Positions 9,472-18,451 of a DNA stretch of 64,000 bases are shown piece after piece. The stretch lies in NCBI GenBank assembly GCA_949297365.1, contig CASFSL010000046.1, positions 121,261 to 185,260 on the forward strand. The letters are read 5' to 3'. This DNA is from an uncultured Bacteroidales bacterium. Lineage in GTDB: Bacteria; Bacteroidota; Bacteroidia; Bacteroidales; UBA932. The position numbers were made by a program, and so were the translations under genes. Position 1 is the first letter of the stretch; each line of letters opens with the position of its first letter. Under the pieces are notes generated by a model, which did not search any database, was not told where the DNA came from, and saw only the letters and a list, made by a program, of their open reading frames with translations.

Positions 9472-9513
9472 GAAGTGGTTTTTTATTCCGCCCGCAATGA
9501 CTTATCTTTGCAG
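9472..9513 (+). promoter_or_regulatory. Conserved capsule-TA promoter element, copy B
   Basis: The 42-bp block recurs 17 bp after udg, with -7 box TATCTTTG at 9503-9510. The next start codon (9526) is 12 bp after the block. Here the downstream pair is a RelE/ParE-type module and not a GNAT pair, so the element is not tied to one toxin family. Confidence 0.8.
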
Positions 9514-9525
9514 AAAACAATATTC

Positions 9526-9810
9526 ATGAAGTATAAATATCGGGAAAAAGAAGACAGTGTGCTGCGTGATCCGGCTGTCAGTTATTGTCCTACGGAGCTC
9601 CAGGACTTGAAAGACAGGCTGATTGCGTCAATCGAGAGATGCGGTGATGAGAAGGGGCTGGAGCAGTGTGCAGGTATCCTGAATACAGATACTATGCCGT
9701 GTATTTATACTGACAATGAATTCATACAAGTACTGGCGGATGCTGAGACCGGCGGAAATGCGTGTGAGGAGGATGTGAGGAGATTATTTGCCGGATGGGG
9801 AGTCAATTAA
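9526..9810 (+). CDS. Putative antitoxin of RelE/ParE-type pair
   Basis: 94 residues, acidic, beginning MKYKYREKEDS; a longer in-frame extension overlaps udg and is not plausible. It overlaps the toxin start by 16 bp. I recognise no named antitoxin fold in it; the assignment rests on size, position directly 5' of a RelE/ParE-like toxin, and the overlap. A promoter element lies just upstream. Confidence 0.6.
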   Translation: MKYKYREKEDSVLRDPAVSYCPTELQDLKDRLIASIERCGDEKGLEQCAGILNTDTMPCIYTDNEFIQVLADAETGGNACEEDVRRLFAGWGVN

Positions 9811-10091
9811 GAATAATCTGGAGAAAAAGAGCACTGAGAGACCTCAATGATGTGGCGGCATGGTATAATGCCAATATGGGCTGCTCGTCGGCCGGTAAAG
9901 TAGTGAGAAGCGCTGAGGAGACAGTCAGATTGCTGTCACTTCAACCGAGCATAGGGATATTTCACCCGGAGTTGTCGAACAACAGCCTCAGATACTACAG
10001 TTTCCCGATACATCCTTTTTACAGAATCGTTTACAGATATACTGCGGATACGCTGTATGTATGCGCACTGCGCGCCAATAGAATGAAATAG
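9795..10091 (+). CDS. RelE/ParE-family toxin
   Basis: 98 residues. The ParE/RelE pattern is clear: LRIIWRKRALRDLNDVAAWY at the N-terminus, a helix with LLSLQPSIG in the middle, and the C-terminal strand pair YRIVYRYTADTLYVCALR. RelE members cut mRNA on the ribosome and ParE members poison gyrase; the sequence does not decide which. It sits between udg and a dead epimerase start, the same junction that carries a GNAT module in cluster R. Confidence 0.8.
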   Translation: MGSQLRIIWRKRALRDLNDVAAWYNANMGCSSAGKVVRSAEETVRLLSLQPSIGIFHPELSNNSLRYYSFPIHPFYRIVYRYTADTLYVCALRANRMK

Positions 10092-10105
10092 CGGACGAGT
10101 GTCCG
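10092..10105 (+). terminator. Short hairpin closing the TA cassette
   Basis: CGGAC-GAGT-GTCCG followed by TTTTC, starting at the toxin stop codon. A matching palindrome (CGGACAATTGTCCG) is found at the equivalent place in cluster R, 44756-44769. It is probably a weak terminator or attenuator. Confidence 0.55.
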
Positions 10106-10129
10106 TTTTCTTCAACTAACGACATAACT

Positions 10130-10198
10130 ATGCTGCAACCGAACATCAGACTGTCCGGCACCACGGTGTTGGTGAGCGACACCGATACTGTCTATTAG
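10130..10198 (+). pseudogene. N-terminal remnant of an SDR epimerase
   Basis: It encodes MLQPNIRLSGTTVLVSDTDTVY and stops at TAG. The first 15 codons match the start of the epimerase fragment at 44439-44735 (MLQQNIRLSGATVVVTGAAG). The rest of the gene is gone; an unrelated epimerase gene starts 36 bp later. It marks where the old epimerase was replaced. Confidence 0.7.
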
Positions 10199-10234
10199 TC
10201 TATTAAGCTTAAGCAAACAATAAAACCCGATACG

Positions 10235-11203
10235 ATGAACGTTTTAGTAACCGGAGGGGCCGGATTCATCGGCTCCAACCTGTGCGAGTACCTTCTGGAG
10301 GAGGGGCACACGGTGCGCTGCCTCGACAACTTCGCGACAGGACATATTGAGAACATCCTGCCGCTGTTTGAAAAACACCCGCAGAACTTTCAGCTGATAG
10401 TCGGCGACATCCGCAACATCGAGGACTGCCGCAAGGCTGTGGACGGCATGGAGTACGTGCTCCACGAGGCGGCCCTCGGCTCCGTACCCCGCTCCATCAA
10501 GGACCCCATAACCACCAACGCCGTGAACATAGGCGGCTTTCTCAACATGATAGTAGCCGCAAGGGACGCAGGAGTGAGGCGCTTTGTCTTTGCCGCCAGC
10601 AGTTCCACCTACGGCGACAGCAAATCACTGCCAAAGGTCGAGGATGTTATTGGCAGGCCCCTCTCGCCTTATGCCATCACGAAGTACGTGGACGAGCTCT
10701 ATGCTGATGTGTTCGCCCGCACTTACGGCACCGAGTACATCGGTCTGAGATACTTCAACGTCTTCGGCCGCCGCCAGGACCCCAACGGAGCATACGCCGC
10801 GGTCATCCCACTTTTCGTAAAGAAGTTCATGAGGCACGAGGCCCCCACCATCAACGGCGACGGGGAATACAGCCGTGACTTCACCTACATCGACAACGTA
10901 ATACAGATGAACATGCTGGCCCTTACGACCACTAATCCTGATGCAGTCAACCAGATCTACAACACTGCATACGGTGAGCGCACCACCCTCAACCAGCTCG
11001 TAATATATCTGAAAGAATACCTGTCGGAGTTCGACCCTGAAATCGCAAAGGTGGAGCCCGTCCACGGTCCCAACCGCGCCGGCGACATTCCCCACTCCCT
11101 CGCCAACGTGGACAAGGCCCGCAGGCTTCTCGGCTACGCCCCCAGGTTCAGCATGAAGCAGGGGCTCAGGGAAGCCGTAAAGTGGTACTGGGAGAATTTG
11201 TAG
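10235..11203 (+). CDS. UDP-HexNAc 4-epimerase (WbpP/VipB-like SDR)
   Basis: 322 residues, extended SDR fold. NAD-binding motif VTGGAGFIGSNLCEYLLEEG, catalytic ASSSTYGD and YAITKYVDELYA, and the WbpP-type segment LGSVPRSIKDPITTNAVN. The WbpP subfamily interconverts UDP-GlcNAc and UDP-GalNAc. A WbpO/TviB-type 6-dehydrogenase follows at 12416-13690, and that pair would make UDP-GalNAcA, as in Vi antigen or P. aeruginosa O6. GalE-like activity on UDP-glucose is an alternative. Confidence 0.8.
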   Translation: MNVLVTGGAGFIGSNLCEYLLEEGHTVRCLDNFATGHIENILPLFEKHPQNFQLIVGDIRNIEDCRKAVDGMEYVLHEAALGSVPRSIKDPITTNAVNIGGFLNMIVAARDAGVRRFVFAASSSTYGDSKSLPKVEDVIGRPLSPYAITKYVDELYADVFARTYGTEYIGLRYFNVFGRRQDPNGAYAAVIPLFVKKFMRHEAPTINGDGEYSRDFTYIDNVIQMNMLALTTTNPDAVNQIYNTAYGERTTLNQLVIYLKEYLSEFDPEIAKVEPVHGPNRAGDIPHSLANVDKARRLLGYAPRFSMKQGLREAVKWYWENL

Positions 11204-11288
11204 GTTGGGGGTGACTGGTACGATGATCACCCCTTATAAAAATTAATCAACAAAGAAAAATCGGTATAAGTAGAATTTTAACTTAATA

Positions 11289-11845
11289 ATGTCAGTATTT
11301 ACATTAATCAGGCAAGACCTTTACAGGTACACCGGGGGGGGAGATTCCTAAAATCTTACCTTATGATTCCGGGTTTTAAATACACTTTTTTCCTTCGTTT
11401 AGTTCAAAGCGCGGGAAAAAGAAAGTATTTATTGCCTTTCGCCTTGCTGTTCAAGATGAAACTGTTATTGATGCAAAGACATTATGGCATACAGATACCG
11501 TGGAATACCAAAATCGGAAAGGGCTTTTATATCGGGCATTACGGCACTATCGTAGTCAATGGTGGTACTATAATAGGCGACAATGTCAATATATCGCAAG
11601 GCGTGACTTTGGGACAAGCGAACAGGGGCAAACATAAAGGATGTCATGTTATCTGGAACGGGGTATATATAGGACCCGGTGCCAAAATAGTAGGAAAAGT
11701 AACGATAGGCAATAATGTGGCAATAGGGGCGAATGCGGTTGTGACAAGCGACATCCCGGACAATGCTTGCGTTGGCGGCGTTCCTGCGAAAATAATATCC
11801 ATGAACGGTGCGGAAGGGTATGTAAATAGAAAAGTAATATTATGA
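11289..11845 (+). pseudogene. Serine-acetyltransferase-like O-acetyltransferase, out of frame at a G8 tract
   Basis: ATG 11289 opens MSVFTLIRQDLYRYTG, a typical start for CysE-like acetyltransferases of polysaccharide loci, but after eight G (11334-11341) the frame ends at a TAA seven bases on. The main body continues one frame away (RFLKSYLMIPGFKYTFFLRL...) with hexapeptide repeats such as IGDNVNISQGVTLGQ and ends at 11845. One added G would give a 185-codon intact gene. It therefore looks like a contingency gene in the OFF phase; a start at ATG 11363 would make a protein lacking the N-terminal 25 residues. A sequencing error in the G tract is possible. Confidence 0.75.
11334..11341 (+). repeat. 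Homopolymer G8 tract
   Basis: Eight consecutive G within the 5' coding part of the acetyltransferase. Tracts of this length slip during replication; nine would restore the frame. Confidence 0.85.
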
Positions 11846-12435
11846 GAAATTTATTATTGCACTTATTGTCTAAAATGCATACTAAGCTATTAGTTTTAAG
11901 AAACAAAAATATCAGTTTAGGCAATAATACGCTTATTCACTATAAAAGTCATATTATAAATAAATCACAGGGGAAAATAAAAATTGGAGAGAACTGTCAA
12001 ATAGGCAGATCTGCCAGGAATTATCATGCAGGCATGCCTTTCCATACTGAAATTTTAAGCGATGGTGAAAAAAGCGAAATTACAATTGGAAATAATTGCA
12101 GGATAAATGGCGCGTATATCCATGCTCAAAAAAGGATTACTGTCGGAGATAATTGTGTCATGGCATCAGGCATATCAATAATTGATTCCAATGGACATGA
12201 GTTATACAGTAATGACAGAACGCTCGGTAGAGACCAAGCTTCTGATATTGAAATAGGTAGTAATGTTTGGATCGGACTTAATGCGATAATTCTAAAAAAT
12301 ACTTCGATAGGTGATAATACCGTGGTTTCTGCCGGAAGCGTCGTTAGCGGCCGTTTTCCGAATAATTCACTTATCGTGGGCAACCCCGGTAAAGTTGTAA
12401 AAATATTAAATATTAATGAAAATGAAAGACATTAA
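11842..12435 (+). CDS. Hexapeptide-repeat acyltransferase
   Basis: 197 residues. Left-handed beta-helix repeats run from IGENCQIGRSA to IEIGSNVWIGLNAIILKNTSIGDNTVVSAGSVV, the xenobiotic/maltose acetyltransferase-like pattern, and the tail IVGNPGKVVKIL is usual for the class. It probably O-acetylates a sugar of the capsule repeat. The start overlaps the preceding stop (ATGA), and its end overlaps the next gene by 20 bp, so it belongs to the cluster L operon. Base composition is more AT-rich than udg. Confidence 0.8.
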   Translation: MRNLLLHLLSKMHTKLLVLRNKNISLGNNTLIHYKSHIINKSQGKIKIGENCQIGRSARNYHAGMPFHTEILSDGEKSEITIGNNCRINGAYIHAQKRITVGDNCVMASGISIIDSNGHELYSNDRTLGRDQASDIEIGSNVWIGLNAIILKNTSIGDNTVVSAGSVVSGRFPNNSLIVGNPGKVVKILNINENERH

Positions 12436-13690
12436 AATCTGTGTCATCGGCCTCGGATATGTAGGCCTTCCTCTTGCCCGCCTGTTTTCAACAAAGTACA
12501 AAACTGTAGGATTCGATATGAATCCTGCGAGAGTGGCCGCTTTGATGGCAGGCCATGACGCGACTTTGGAAGTCTCCGACGGGCTTCTCCAGAGCGCGAT
12601 AAAGGATCATGGATTCGTATGCACGGCCAACATCGACGACATACGCGACTGCAATTTCTATGTCGTTGCGGTCCCTACCCCGGTGGACGAGAACAACAAT
12701 CCTGACCTTACCCCGCTTTACGGAGCAAGCACGACGGTCGGGAAGGTGATCTCGAAAGGCGACATAGTGGTTTATGAATCCACTGTATATCCTGGTGTTA
12801 CCGAGGATGAATGCATTCCTGTAGTCGAAAAGATTTCAGGAATGAAATACAATGTCGATTTCTTCGCAGGATACAGCCCTGAGAGGATCAATCCGGGCGA
12901 CAAGCTGCATACAGTCGAAAAAATCAAGAAAGTGACATCAGGCTCTACGCCTGAAATAGGCGAATTGGTGAACGAGGTCTACCGCTCGGTAATCGTGGCC
13001 GGGACCCATCTTGCCCCGAGCATAAAGGTGGCCGAGGCTGCAAAAGTAATCGAGAACTCGCAGAGGGACATCAACATCGCATTCGTCAATGAATTGTCTA
13101 AAATATTCAACAAATTGGGCATAGACACCCAGGATGTGCTTGAGGCCGCATCCACGAAGTGGAACTTCCTGCCGTTCAAACCGGGCCTTGTCGGAGGACA
13201 TTGCATCGGTGTCGACCCCTATTACCTGGCACAATGCGCCCAAAGGCACGGCTACAACCCTGAAATCATCCTTGCAGGCCGCCGCATGAACGACGGAATG
13301 GGCGAGTATGTGGCTAACGAGACGATTAAGCTCATGCTGAAAAAAGGCATCCAGGTTTTGGATTCGAACATACTTATCCTCGGATTCACTTTCAAGGAAA
13401 ATTGTCCAGATGTGCGCAATACGAAAGTAATCGACATCTACAAGGCCCTGAAGGAGTACAATGTCCATGTCACGGTTTATGACCCTTGGGCCAATCCTGA
13501 AATAGTAAGGCACGAGTATGGCATCGAAGTCACCAACGAACTGCCCGCAGACAAGTTCGACACAGCCATCCTCGCCGTCGCCCATAGGAAGTTCGAGGGA
13601 CTGGATGTGCTGTCGCTTCTGAAAGACAGGCATGTGGTATTCGATGTCAAGGCGTTCCTGGATAGAAAGATCGTGGATGGAAGGCTGTAA
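12416..13690 (+). CDS. UDP-HexNAc 6-dehydrogenase (WbpO/TviB-like)
   Basis: 424 residues. Motifs are VIGLGYVGLPLARLF at the N-terminus, VVAVPTPVDENNNPDL, the catalytic Cys in LVGGHCIGVDPYYLA, and ILGFTFKENCPDVRN in the third domain, all characteristic of the UDP-N-acetyl-hexosamine branch and not the UDP-glucose branch. It would oxidise UDP-GalNAc or UDP-GlcNAc to the uronate. Together with the epimerase at 10235-11203 the likely product is UDP-GalNAcA. It could also feed the wlb genes at 2758-5474 with UDP-GlcNAcA. Confidence 0.85.
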   Translation: MKMKDIKICVIGLGYVGLPLARLFSTKYKTVGFDMNPARVAALMAGHDATLEVSDGLLQSAIKDHGFVCTANIDDIRDCNFYVVAVPTPVDENNNPDLTPLYGASTTVGKVISKGDIVVYESTVYPGVTEDECIPVVEKISGMKYNVDFFAGYSPERINPGDKLHTVEKIKKVTSGSTPEIGELVNEVYRSVIVAGTHLAPSIKVAEAAKVIENSQRDINIAFVNELSKIFNKLGIDTQDVLEAASTKWNFLPFKPGLVGGHCIGVDPYYLAQCAQRHGYNPEIILAGRRMNDGMGEYVANETIKLMLKKGIQVLDSNILILGFTFKENCPDVRNTKVIDIYKALKEYNVHVTVYDPWANPEIVRHEYGIEVTNELPADKFDTAILAVAHRKFEGLDVLSLLKDRHVVFDVKAFLDRKIVDGRL

Positions 13691-13719
13691 GAAACTAAGA
13701 AACTAAGAAACTAAGAAAC
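13691..13719 (+). repeat. Tandem octanucleotide repeat (GAAACTAA)
   Basis: GAAACTAA is repeated about 3.6 times directly after the stop codon of the dehydrogenase and before wzx. Out of any reading frame; copy number could affect the downstream leader. The rest of the 124-bp gap shows no gene. Confidence 0.8.
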
Positions 13720-13814
13720 ATTGCATCAGTAAATATTGGCCCTGTTAATATCTTAAAAGCATAGTTTTGAGTCCATTTCTATTTGCTTTTCGAAGATAAC
13801 TTGTTTGACAGAAA

Positions 13815-15080
13815 ATGAGGTTGCCAGATATATTCGGTAAGGTAAAAAATAGCAAGGACGGTAGAATTATTGTTTCGAATTTTTTATACTTGTCTTTGCT
13901 TCAAGTAGCGGGATATCTTTTCCCGCTACTGACTTTGCCGTATTTGGCTAAAGTTATAGGAATAGAAGGATTCGGAAAGATAGCTTTCGCATCTGCAGTT
14001 ATAGTATGGATACAAACTGTTGCTGATTGGGGTTTTAATTATACAGCTACAAGGGATGTGGCAAAAAATAGAGACAATAAAGAAAAAGTTTCTGAGATTT
14101 TCTCCAATGTTTTATGGGCAAGATGCCTATTGATGATACTATCATTGATTTTTTTGTCTTTATTGATATTGGTTTTTCCCAAGTTTAGAGAATCAGCAGA
14201 TGTGTTATATGCTACATTCCTGCTTATTCCCGGGCATATATTGTTTCCCGACTGGTTTTTCCAGGCTTTGGAGCGAATGAAGTATATAACAGTATTGAAT
14301 TTATTATCGAAGTTATTATTTACTATAGCAGTGTTTATAGTAATAAAACGGAAAGAAGATTATTTACTGCAACCTCTATTAGTGTCTTTAGGGTACATTA
14401 TTTCCGGAATAATTGCAATGTATTATATTCTTTTGCGATGGAAATACAAACTACAGAGACCATCGGTGTCAAAAGCTATCAGTACTATAAAAAATAGTAC
14501 TGATGTTTTTATTAATAACCTAATGCCCAATTTATACAATAGTTTTTCTTCAATCTTGCTTGGTTTCATAGGCGGGGACATAGCAAATGGAAAATTAGAC
14601 GCAGGGAATAAATTCGCACAGTTGGCACAACAATTTATGCAGATTGTCAGCCGTGTTTTTTATCCATTCTTGTCACGCAGGATTGATAAGCATGGGACAT
14701 TTGTGAAATTGAATTTGTTAATAGCATTGGGCATTTCTTTAGTCTTGTTCTTAATGGCTCCAATTCTGATTAAATTGTTTTTTACCGAAGAATTTTATGA
14801 TGCCATACCTGTGCTGAGAATATTGTCTATATCAATCATATTTATGGCATTAAGTAACACATATGGAACAAACTATATGATAATAGAGGGCTATGAACGC
14901 CAATTAAGAAATATAACGGCAATGTCTTCTATAATAGGTTTGTTGATTTCGTTTCCATTGATTTATTATTTTAACTTTATCGGAGCGGCATTGACTATTT
15001 GTATTACAAGAGGTATTTTAGGTCTTAGCATAACTTATAAGGCTTATAAAATAAAAAGGATTAAGTTGGGTTCATTATGA
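13815..15080 (+). CDS. wzx: Wzx-type polysaccharide flippase (cluster L)
   Basis: 421 residues with about 12 hydrophobic helices, starting after a polar N-terminus with NFLYLSLLQVAGYLFPLLTL, and the family signature VIGIEGFGKIAFASAVIVW. It belongs to the MATE/MOP superfamily polysaccharide transport proteins that move undecaprenyl-linked repeat units across the inner membrane. The last bases overlap the next start (ATGA). The gene is strongly AT-rich, typical of serotype-specific genes acquired by transfer. Confidence 0.9.
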   Translation: MRLPDIFGKVKNSKDGRIIVSNFLYLSLLQVAGYLFPLLTLPYLAKVIGIEGFGKIAFASAVIVWIQTVADWGFNYTATRDVAKNRDNKEKVSEIFSNVLWARCLLMILSLIFLSLLILVFPKFRESADVLYATFLLIPGHILFPDWFFQALERMKYITVLNLLSKLLFTIAVFIVIKRKEDYLLQPLLVSLGYIISGIIAMYYILLRWKYKLQRPSVSKAISTIKNSTDVFINNLMPNLYNSFSSILLGFIGGDIANGKLDAGNKFAQLAQQFMQIVSRVFYPFLSRRIDKHGTFVKLNLLIALGISLVLFLMAPILIKLFFTEEFYDAIPVLRILSISIIFMALSNTYGTNYMIIEGYERQLRNITAMSSIIGLLISFPLIYYFNFIGAALTICITRGILGLSITYKAYKIKRIKLGSL

Positions 15081-16096
15081 AAATCGCCATACACCATACT
15101 CCCGGTACTTTTTCTGATAGGTGGATTTCGTATTGTGAGGAAAAAGGAATTCCTTACAAGATAGTTGATGCGTACAGTTCGGATATAGTGAAACAAGTCG
15201 AAGATTGCGACGCATTCATGTGGCATCATCATCATGCGAACTACAAAGATGCATTGTTTGCTAAGCAACTTTTGTATTCCTTGCAGATTGCCGGAAAGAA
15301 AGTTTTTCCTGATTTCAATACTGGATGGCATTTCGATGATAAGGTAGGACAAAAATATTTATTGGAGGCCATAGGAGCTCCTTTAGTTACATCTTATGTG
15401 TTTTATACAAAAAAAAAGGCTCTTCACTGGATAGAAAAAACTACCTTTCCGAAAGTATTCAAATTGCGCGGAGGAGCAGGTGCATCTAATGTAAAGCTTG
15501 CAAGGACGAAAAACGATGCACGGAAACTTGTCAATAGAGCCTTTGGAAAAGGCTTTGCTCAATTCGGAAGATTGACATATCTAAAAGAGAGATATAAAAA
15601 GTGGCGAAACGGCAAGGATTCATTTATGGGAGTATGCAAGGGATTTTACAGGTTGCTTGTACCTACTGAATTTTCAAGGATGCACAGCAGGGAAAAAGGT
15701 TATGTGTATTTTCAGGATTTTATACCTAACAACCAATTCGATATACGCATAGTGGTAATCGGAAACAACAAGGCGTTCGGACTTAAAAGAATGGTAAGAA
15801 AGGACGATTTCAGGGCATCAGGAAGCGGCAGCATAATTTATGACAAAACCGGAATAGACGAAAGATGCGTGAAAATATCATTCGATGTAGCTAAAAATCT
15901 TAAAACCCAGTCAATGGCATTGGATTTTGTCTTTGATATGGACAACAATCCTTTGATAGTTGAAATAAGTTACGGTTATTCCATAAAAGCTTATTACAAA
16001 TGCGAGGGTTATTGGACTGATGATATGGAATGGCATGAAGGAAAGGGGTTTGATATTGAAGGTTGGATGGTGGAAAATCTAATAAAAGATAATTAA
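15077..16096 (+). CDS. ATP-grasp family protein in capsule cluster
   Basis: 339 residues. The second half carries ATP-grasp features: VFKLRGGAGASNVKLA, YFQDFIPNNQFDIRIVVIG, and a metal-binding end with ALDFVFDMDNNPLIVEISYG. The N-terminal part (FMWHHHHANYKDALFA) is like the RimK-type pre-ATP-grasp domain. Such enzymes ligate a carboxylate to an amine, so it may attach an amino acid or build an amide on the repeat unit; the substrate cannot be read from the sequence. It overlaps wzx by 4 bp and is 2 bp from wzy. A run of nine A (15409-15417) lies inside it. Confidence 0.75.
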   Translation: MKIAIHHTPGTFSDRWISYCEEKGIPYKIVDAYSSDIVKQVEDCDAFMWHHHHANYKDALFAKQLLYSLQIAGKKVFPDFNTGWHFDDKVGQKYLLEAIGAPLVTSYVFYTKKKALHWIEKTTFPKVFKLRGGAGASNVKLARTKNDARKLVNRAFGKGFAQFGRLTYLKERYKKWRNGKDSFMGVCKGFYRLLVPTEFSRMHSREKGYVYFQDFIPNNQFDIRIVVIGNNKAFGLKRMVRKDDFRASGSGSIIYDKTGIDERCVKISFDVAKNLKTQSMALDFVFDMDNNPLIVEISYGYSIKAYYKCEGYWTDDMEWHEGKGFDIEGWMVENLIKDN

Positions 16097-16098
16097 AT

Positions 16099-17250
16099 AT
16101 GGCTCCGCCTATCGTACAGGATAAATTCATATTGATAAGGAATCTTGCAATTATTTGCATGATAGGTAATCTTTTGTATTTCCTGTTTCCTTTTCCTGCA
16201 ATCGTATGGCGGTTGTCTTTTGTATTGTTGAGTTTGTACTGCGTTTATGAGGATTATATCCGATATGGTTTTTCAGGTATTGAAAAAGCTATTTTAATTT
16301 TTACAGGATTGAATCTGATTTATTTCTTTGTAAGTTATTTGTGGAGCAATCCATCTACGACTACATTGGGAAATACATTGTATGCATTGCTGGCGTATGT
16401 AATGTTTGCTTTTTTAGGAAAAGAAGGAATTCTGACACATAAATTCATATTGGTATCAGCGATATTACTGACTGTTGCAGCAATTCCATCGTTCTATAAT
16501 GCGCAGCAATTGGCCTTGGCAAAGCTGGCAAGCGGAGGGGATGAGACCACCGTAAATGCGAGTACAATATTTTTGATGTTGCTTCCATTATTGCTTTGCT
16601 TAAAGAAGCGTATGGTTTCATTGGTTTTATATTGCATATGCCTCTTTTTCTTAATAACCGGAGCAAAACGGGGCAATACTTTGGCTGCTATAATTCCATC
16701 AATCCTGTTTTTATGGATGTTATTTAAGGAAAACAAAAAAAATGTTTTTAAAATATCGCTATTGGTTATAGCGGTAGCGGCTATTGCTGTGTGGGCGAAA
16801 GATATGGTATTGTCAGACGACTACCTGTTAAGCCGCTACGAGCAAACATTGGAGGGAAATACATCCGGGCGCGGTGTCATTTATTCTACTATGTGGAACA
16901 TGTGGTCGGGTTCGGACAACATAGTAAATTTGTTATTCGGTTACGGATATAACGGCACTTTCCTTTATTCACCGATGCATAAATTCGCTCATAGTGACTG
17001 GCTTGAAATTTTGGTGGATTTCGGGTTGCTTGGAGCTTTGTTTTATGCGGCAATATTTATTTCGTTTGCAAGACTATATTTCAGATTGGATAGAGGCTAT
17101 GCTCGTTTGGCATGCATTGCGATTGTATCTATATGGCTTATGAAAACTATTTACTCTATGGGCTTTACGGATCAAACATTAGCATTGATGGCAATTCCGT
17201 TCGGATGTTTGTTCAGCGAATATTTTACTGATAGGAGTATTTCGGCATGA
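16099..17250 (+). CDS. wzy: O-antigen polymerase/ligase-like membrane protein (Wzy, cluster L)
   Basis: 383 residues with about ten hydrophobic segments and one large polar loop near residues 240-300 (RYEQTLEGNTSGRGVIYSTM), then HSDWLEILVDFGLLGALFY. That layout, with the GR and H-x-x-x-L-E loop motifs, is the Wzy_C/WaaL family. In a capsule cluster with one flippase it is most likely the polymerase. It overlaps the next gene by 4 bp. Confidence 0.8.
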   Translation: MAPPIVQDKFILIRNLAIICMIGNLLYFLFPFPAIVWRLSFVLLSLYCVYEDYIRYGFSGIEKAILIFTGLNLIYFFVSYLWSNPSTTTLGNTLYALLAYVMFAFLGKEGILTHKFILVSAILLTVAAIPSFYNAQQLALAKLASGGDETTVNASTIFLMLLPLLLCLKKRMVSLVLYCICLFFLITGAKRGNTLAAIIPSILFLWMLFKENKKNVFKISLLVIAVAAIAVWAKDMVLSDDYLLSRYEQTLEGNTSGRGVIYSTMWNMWSGSDNIVNLLFGYGYNGTFLYSPMHKFAHSDWLEILVDFGLLGALFYAAIFISFARLYFRLDRGYARLACIAIVSIWLMKTIYSMGFTDQTLALMAIPFGCLFSEYFTDRSISA

Positions 17251-18335
17251 AGGTTTTATTTATTTCTCCCAACCTCGGCCGAGGCGGCGGTGGTGCTGAA
17301 AGGCAGATTGTCACGGTTGCTTGTCTTGTAAAGGACGCTGGCTACGAAGTTGAATTTTTGTGTTACGCAAAAGGTGATTTTTATGCTCATATTTTAAATG
17401 ACAAGCAAATTCCTATACGATGGTTCATATATCCGAATTATTTTAGAAGACTTTTTGGTGTGAGAAAATTCATACGTAAAGGGAATTATGATGCCGTAAT
17501 ATCTTTTTTGTCGACTCCGAATTTTCTGAATGATTTTGCAGCACTTGGCGGGAAAAATTGGAAAGTAATAACAGGAGAACGCAGTGCAAAGGAGCAGGCG
17601 TTCTTTACTCGAAAAGGCAAAATATTTTCTTGGTTTCAACGCTATTCTGATTATATAGTCTGCAATTCAGACAATGCAAGGAAGATGTGGATGAAGCATT
17701 ATCCTGCATATGAAAGTAAATTAAGGACTATTTATAATAATGTTACCTTGCAGCCTGTAACATCAGAGTATGTTCCTAAGAAAGATGGGAAATTGCATAT
17801 TGTTGTCGCAGCTTCATATCTGGATGTGAAAAATCCTTTAGGACTCGTAAAAGCTTTATCAATGTTGCCGGATGATGGAAAAAGTAGGATTCATGTCGAC
17901 TGGTACGGCGATAAGAATGACAACGAGAGAAAAGCCGTATATAATGAAATGAGCAAGCGAATTAAGGAATATTCGCTGCAAAATATTGTATTACATCCTG
18001 CAATAGAAAATATACAGGACAAGATGAACGAGGCAGACATTGTCGCGATATTCAGCAAATATGAAGGGCTTCCGAATACGATTTGCGAGGGAATGATGTT
18101 AGGAAAACCCATAATTATGACTCGAGTATCTGATTATGCTGTCTTGGCGGATGAAACAAACGGGGTTCTTTGCGACTGGAACAAGCCTGAGACAATAAAA
18201 GATGCCTTAGCAAAAGTTTCGCAATTCACTGTAAATAATTTATTAACAATGGGCAAGAATTCAAAAAGAAAAGCTGAAATCTTGTTCAGCACAAATACTA
18301 TACTAAGAAATTGGTCAACATTGTTATATGAATAG
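17247..18335 (+). CDS. Glycosyltransferase family 4
   Basis: 362 residues of GT-B fold. N-terminal glycine-rich loop SPNLGRGGGGAERQI, donor-site region FSKYEGLPNTICEGMMLGKPII with the E-x7-E pattern of retaining GT4 enzymes. It adds one sugar of the repeat unit on the cytoplasmic face; donor unknown. It starts within the stop region of wzy. Confidence 0.85.
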   Translation: MKVLFISPNLGRGGGGAERQIVTVACLVKDAGYEVEFLCYAKGDFYAHILNDKQIPIRWFIYPNYFRRLFGVRKFIRKGNYDAVISFLSTPNFLNDFAALGGKNWKVITGERSAKEQAFFTRKGKIFSWFQRYSDYIVCNSDNARKMWMKHYPAYESKLRTIYNNVTLQPVTSEYVPKKDGKLHIVVAASYLDVKNPLGLVKALSMLPDDGKSRIHVDWYGDKNDNERKAVYNEMSKRIKEYSLQNIVLHPAIENIQDKMNEADIVAIFSKYEGLPNTICEGMMLGKPIIMTRVSDYAVLADETNGVLCDWNKPETIKDALAKVSQFTVNNLLTMGKNSKRKAEILFSTNTILRNWSTLLYE

Positions 18336-18451
18336 ATTATGCGATAACGATAAAAACATTCATTTCTAAAGTGTTTTTTATATTGTTTCATTATAGATAA
18401 TAGGAGGCAATCCGGCTAAATTGATTAGAAGTAGAATATAATGTATTTTAA

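Noticed and set aside
15409..15417. A9 run inside an ATP-grasp gene as a phase switch
   Set aside because: The frame is intact and A runs of this length are common in AT-rich genes; there is no sign of slippage.
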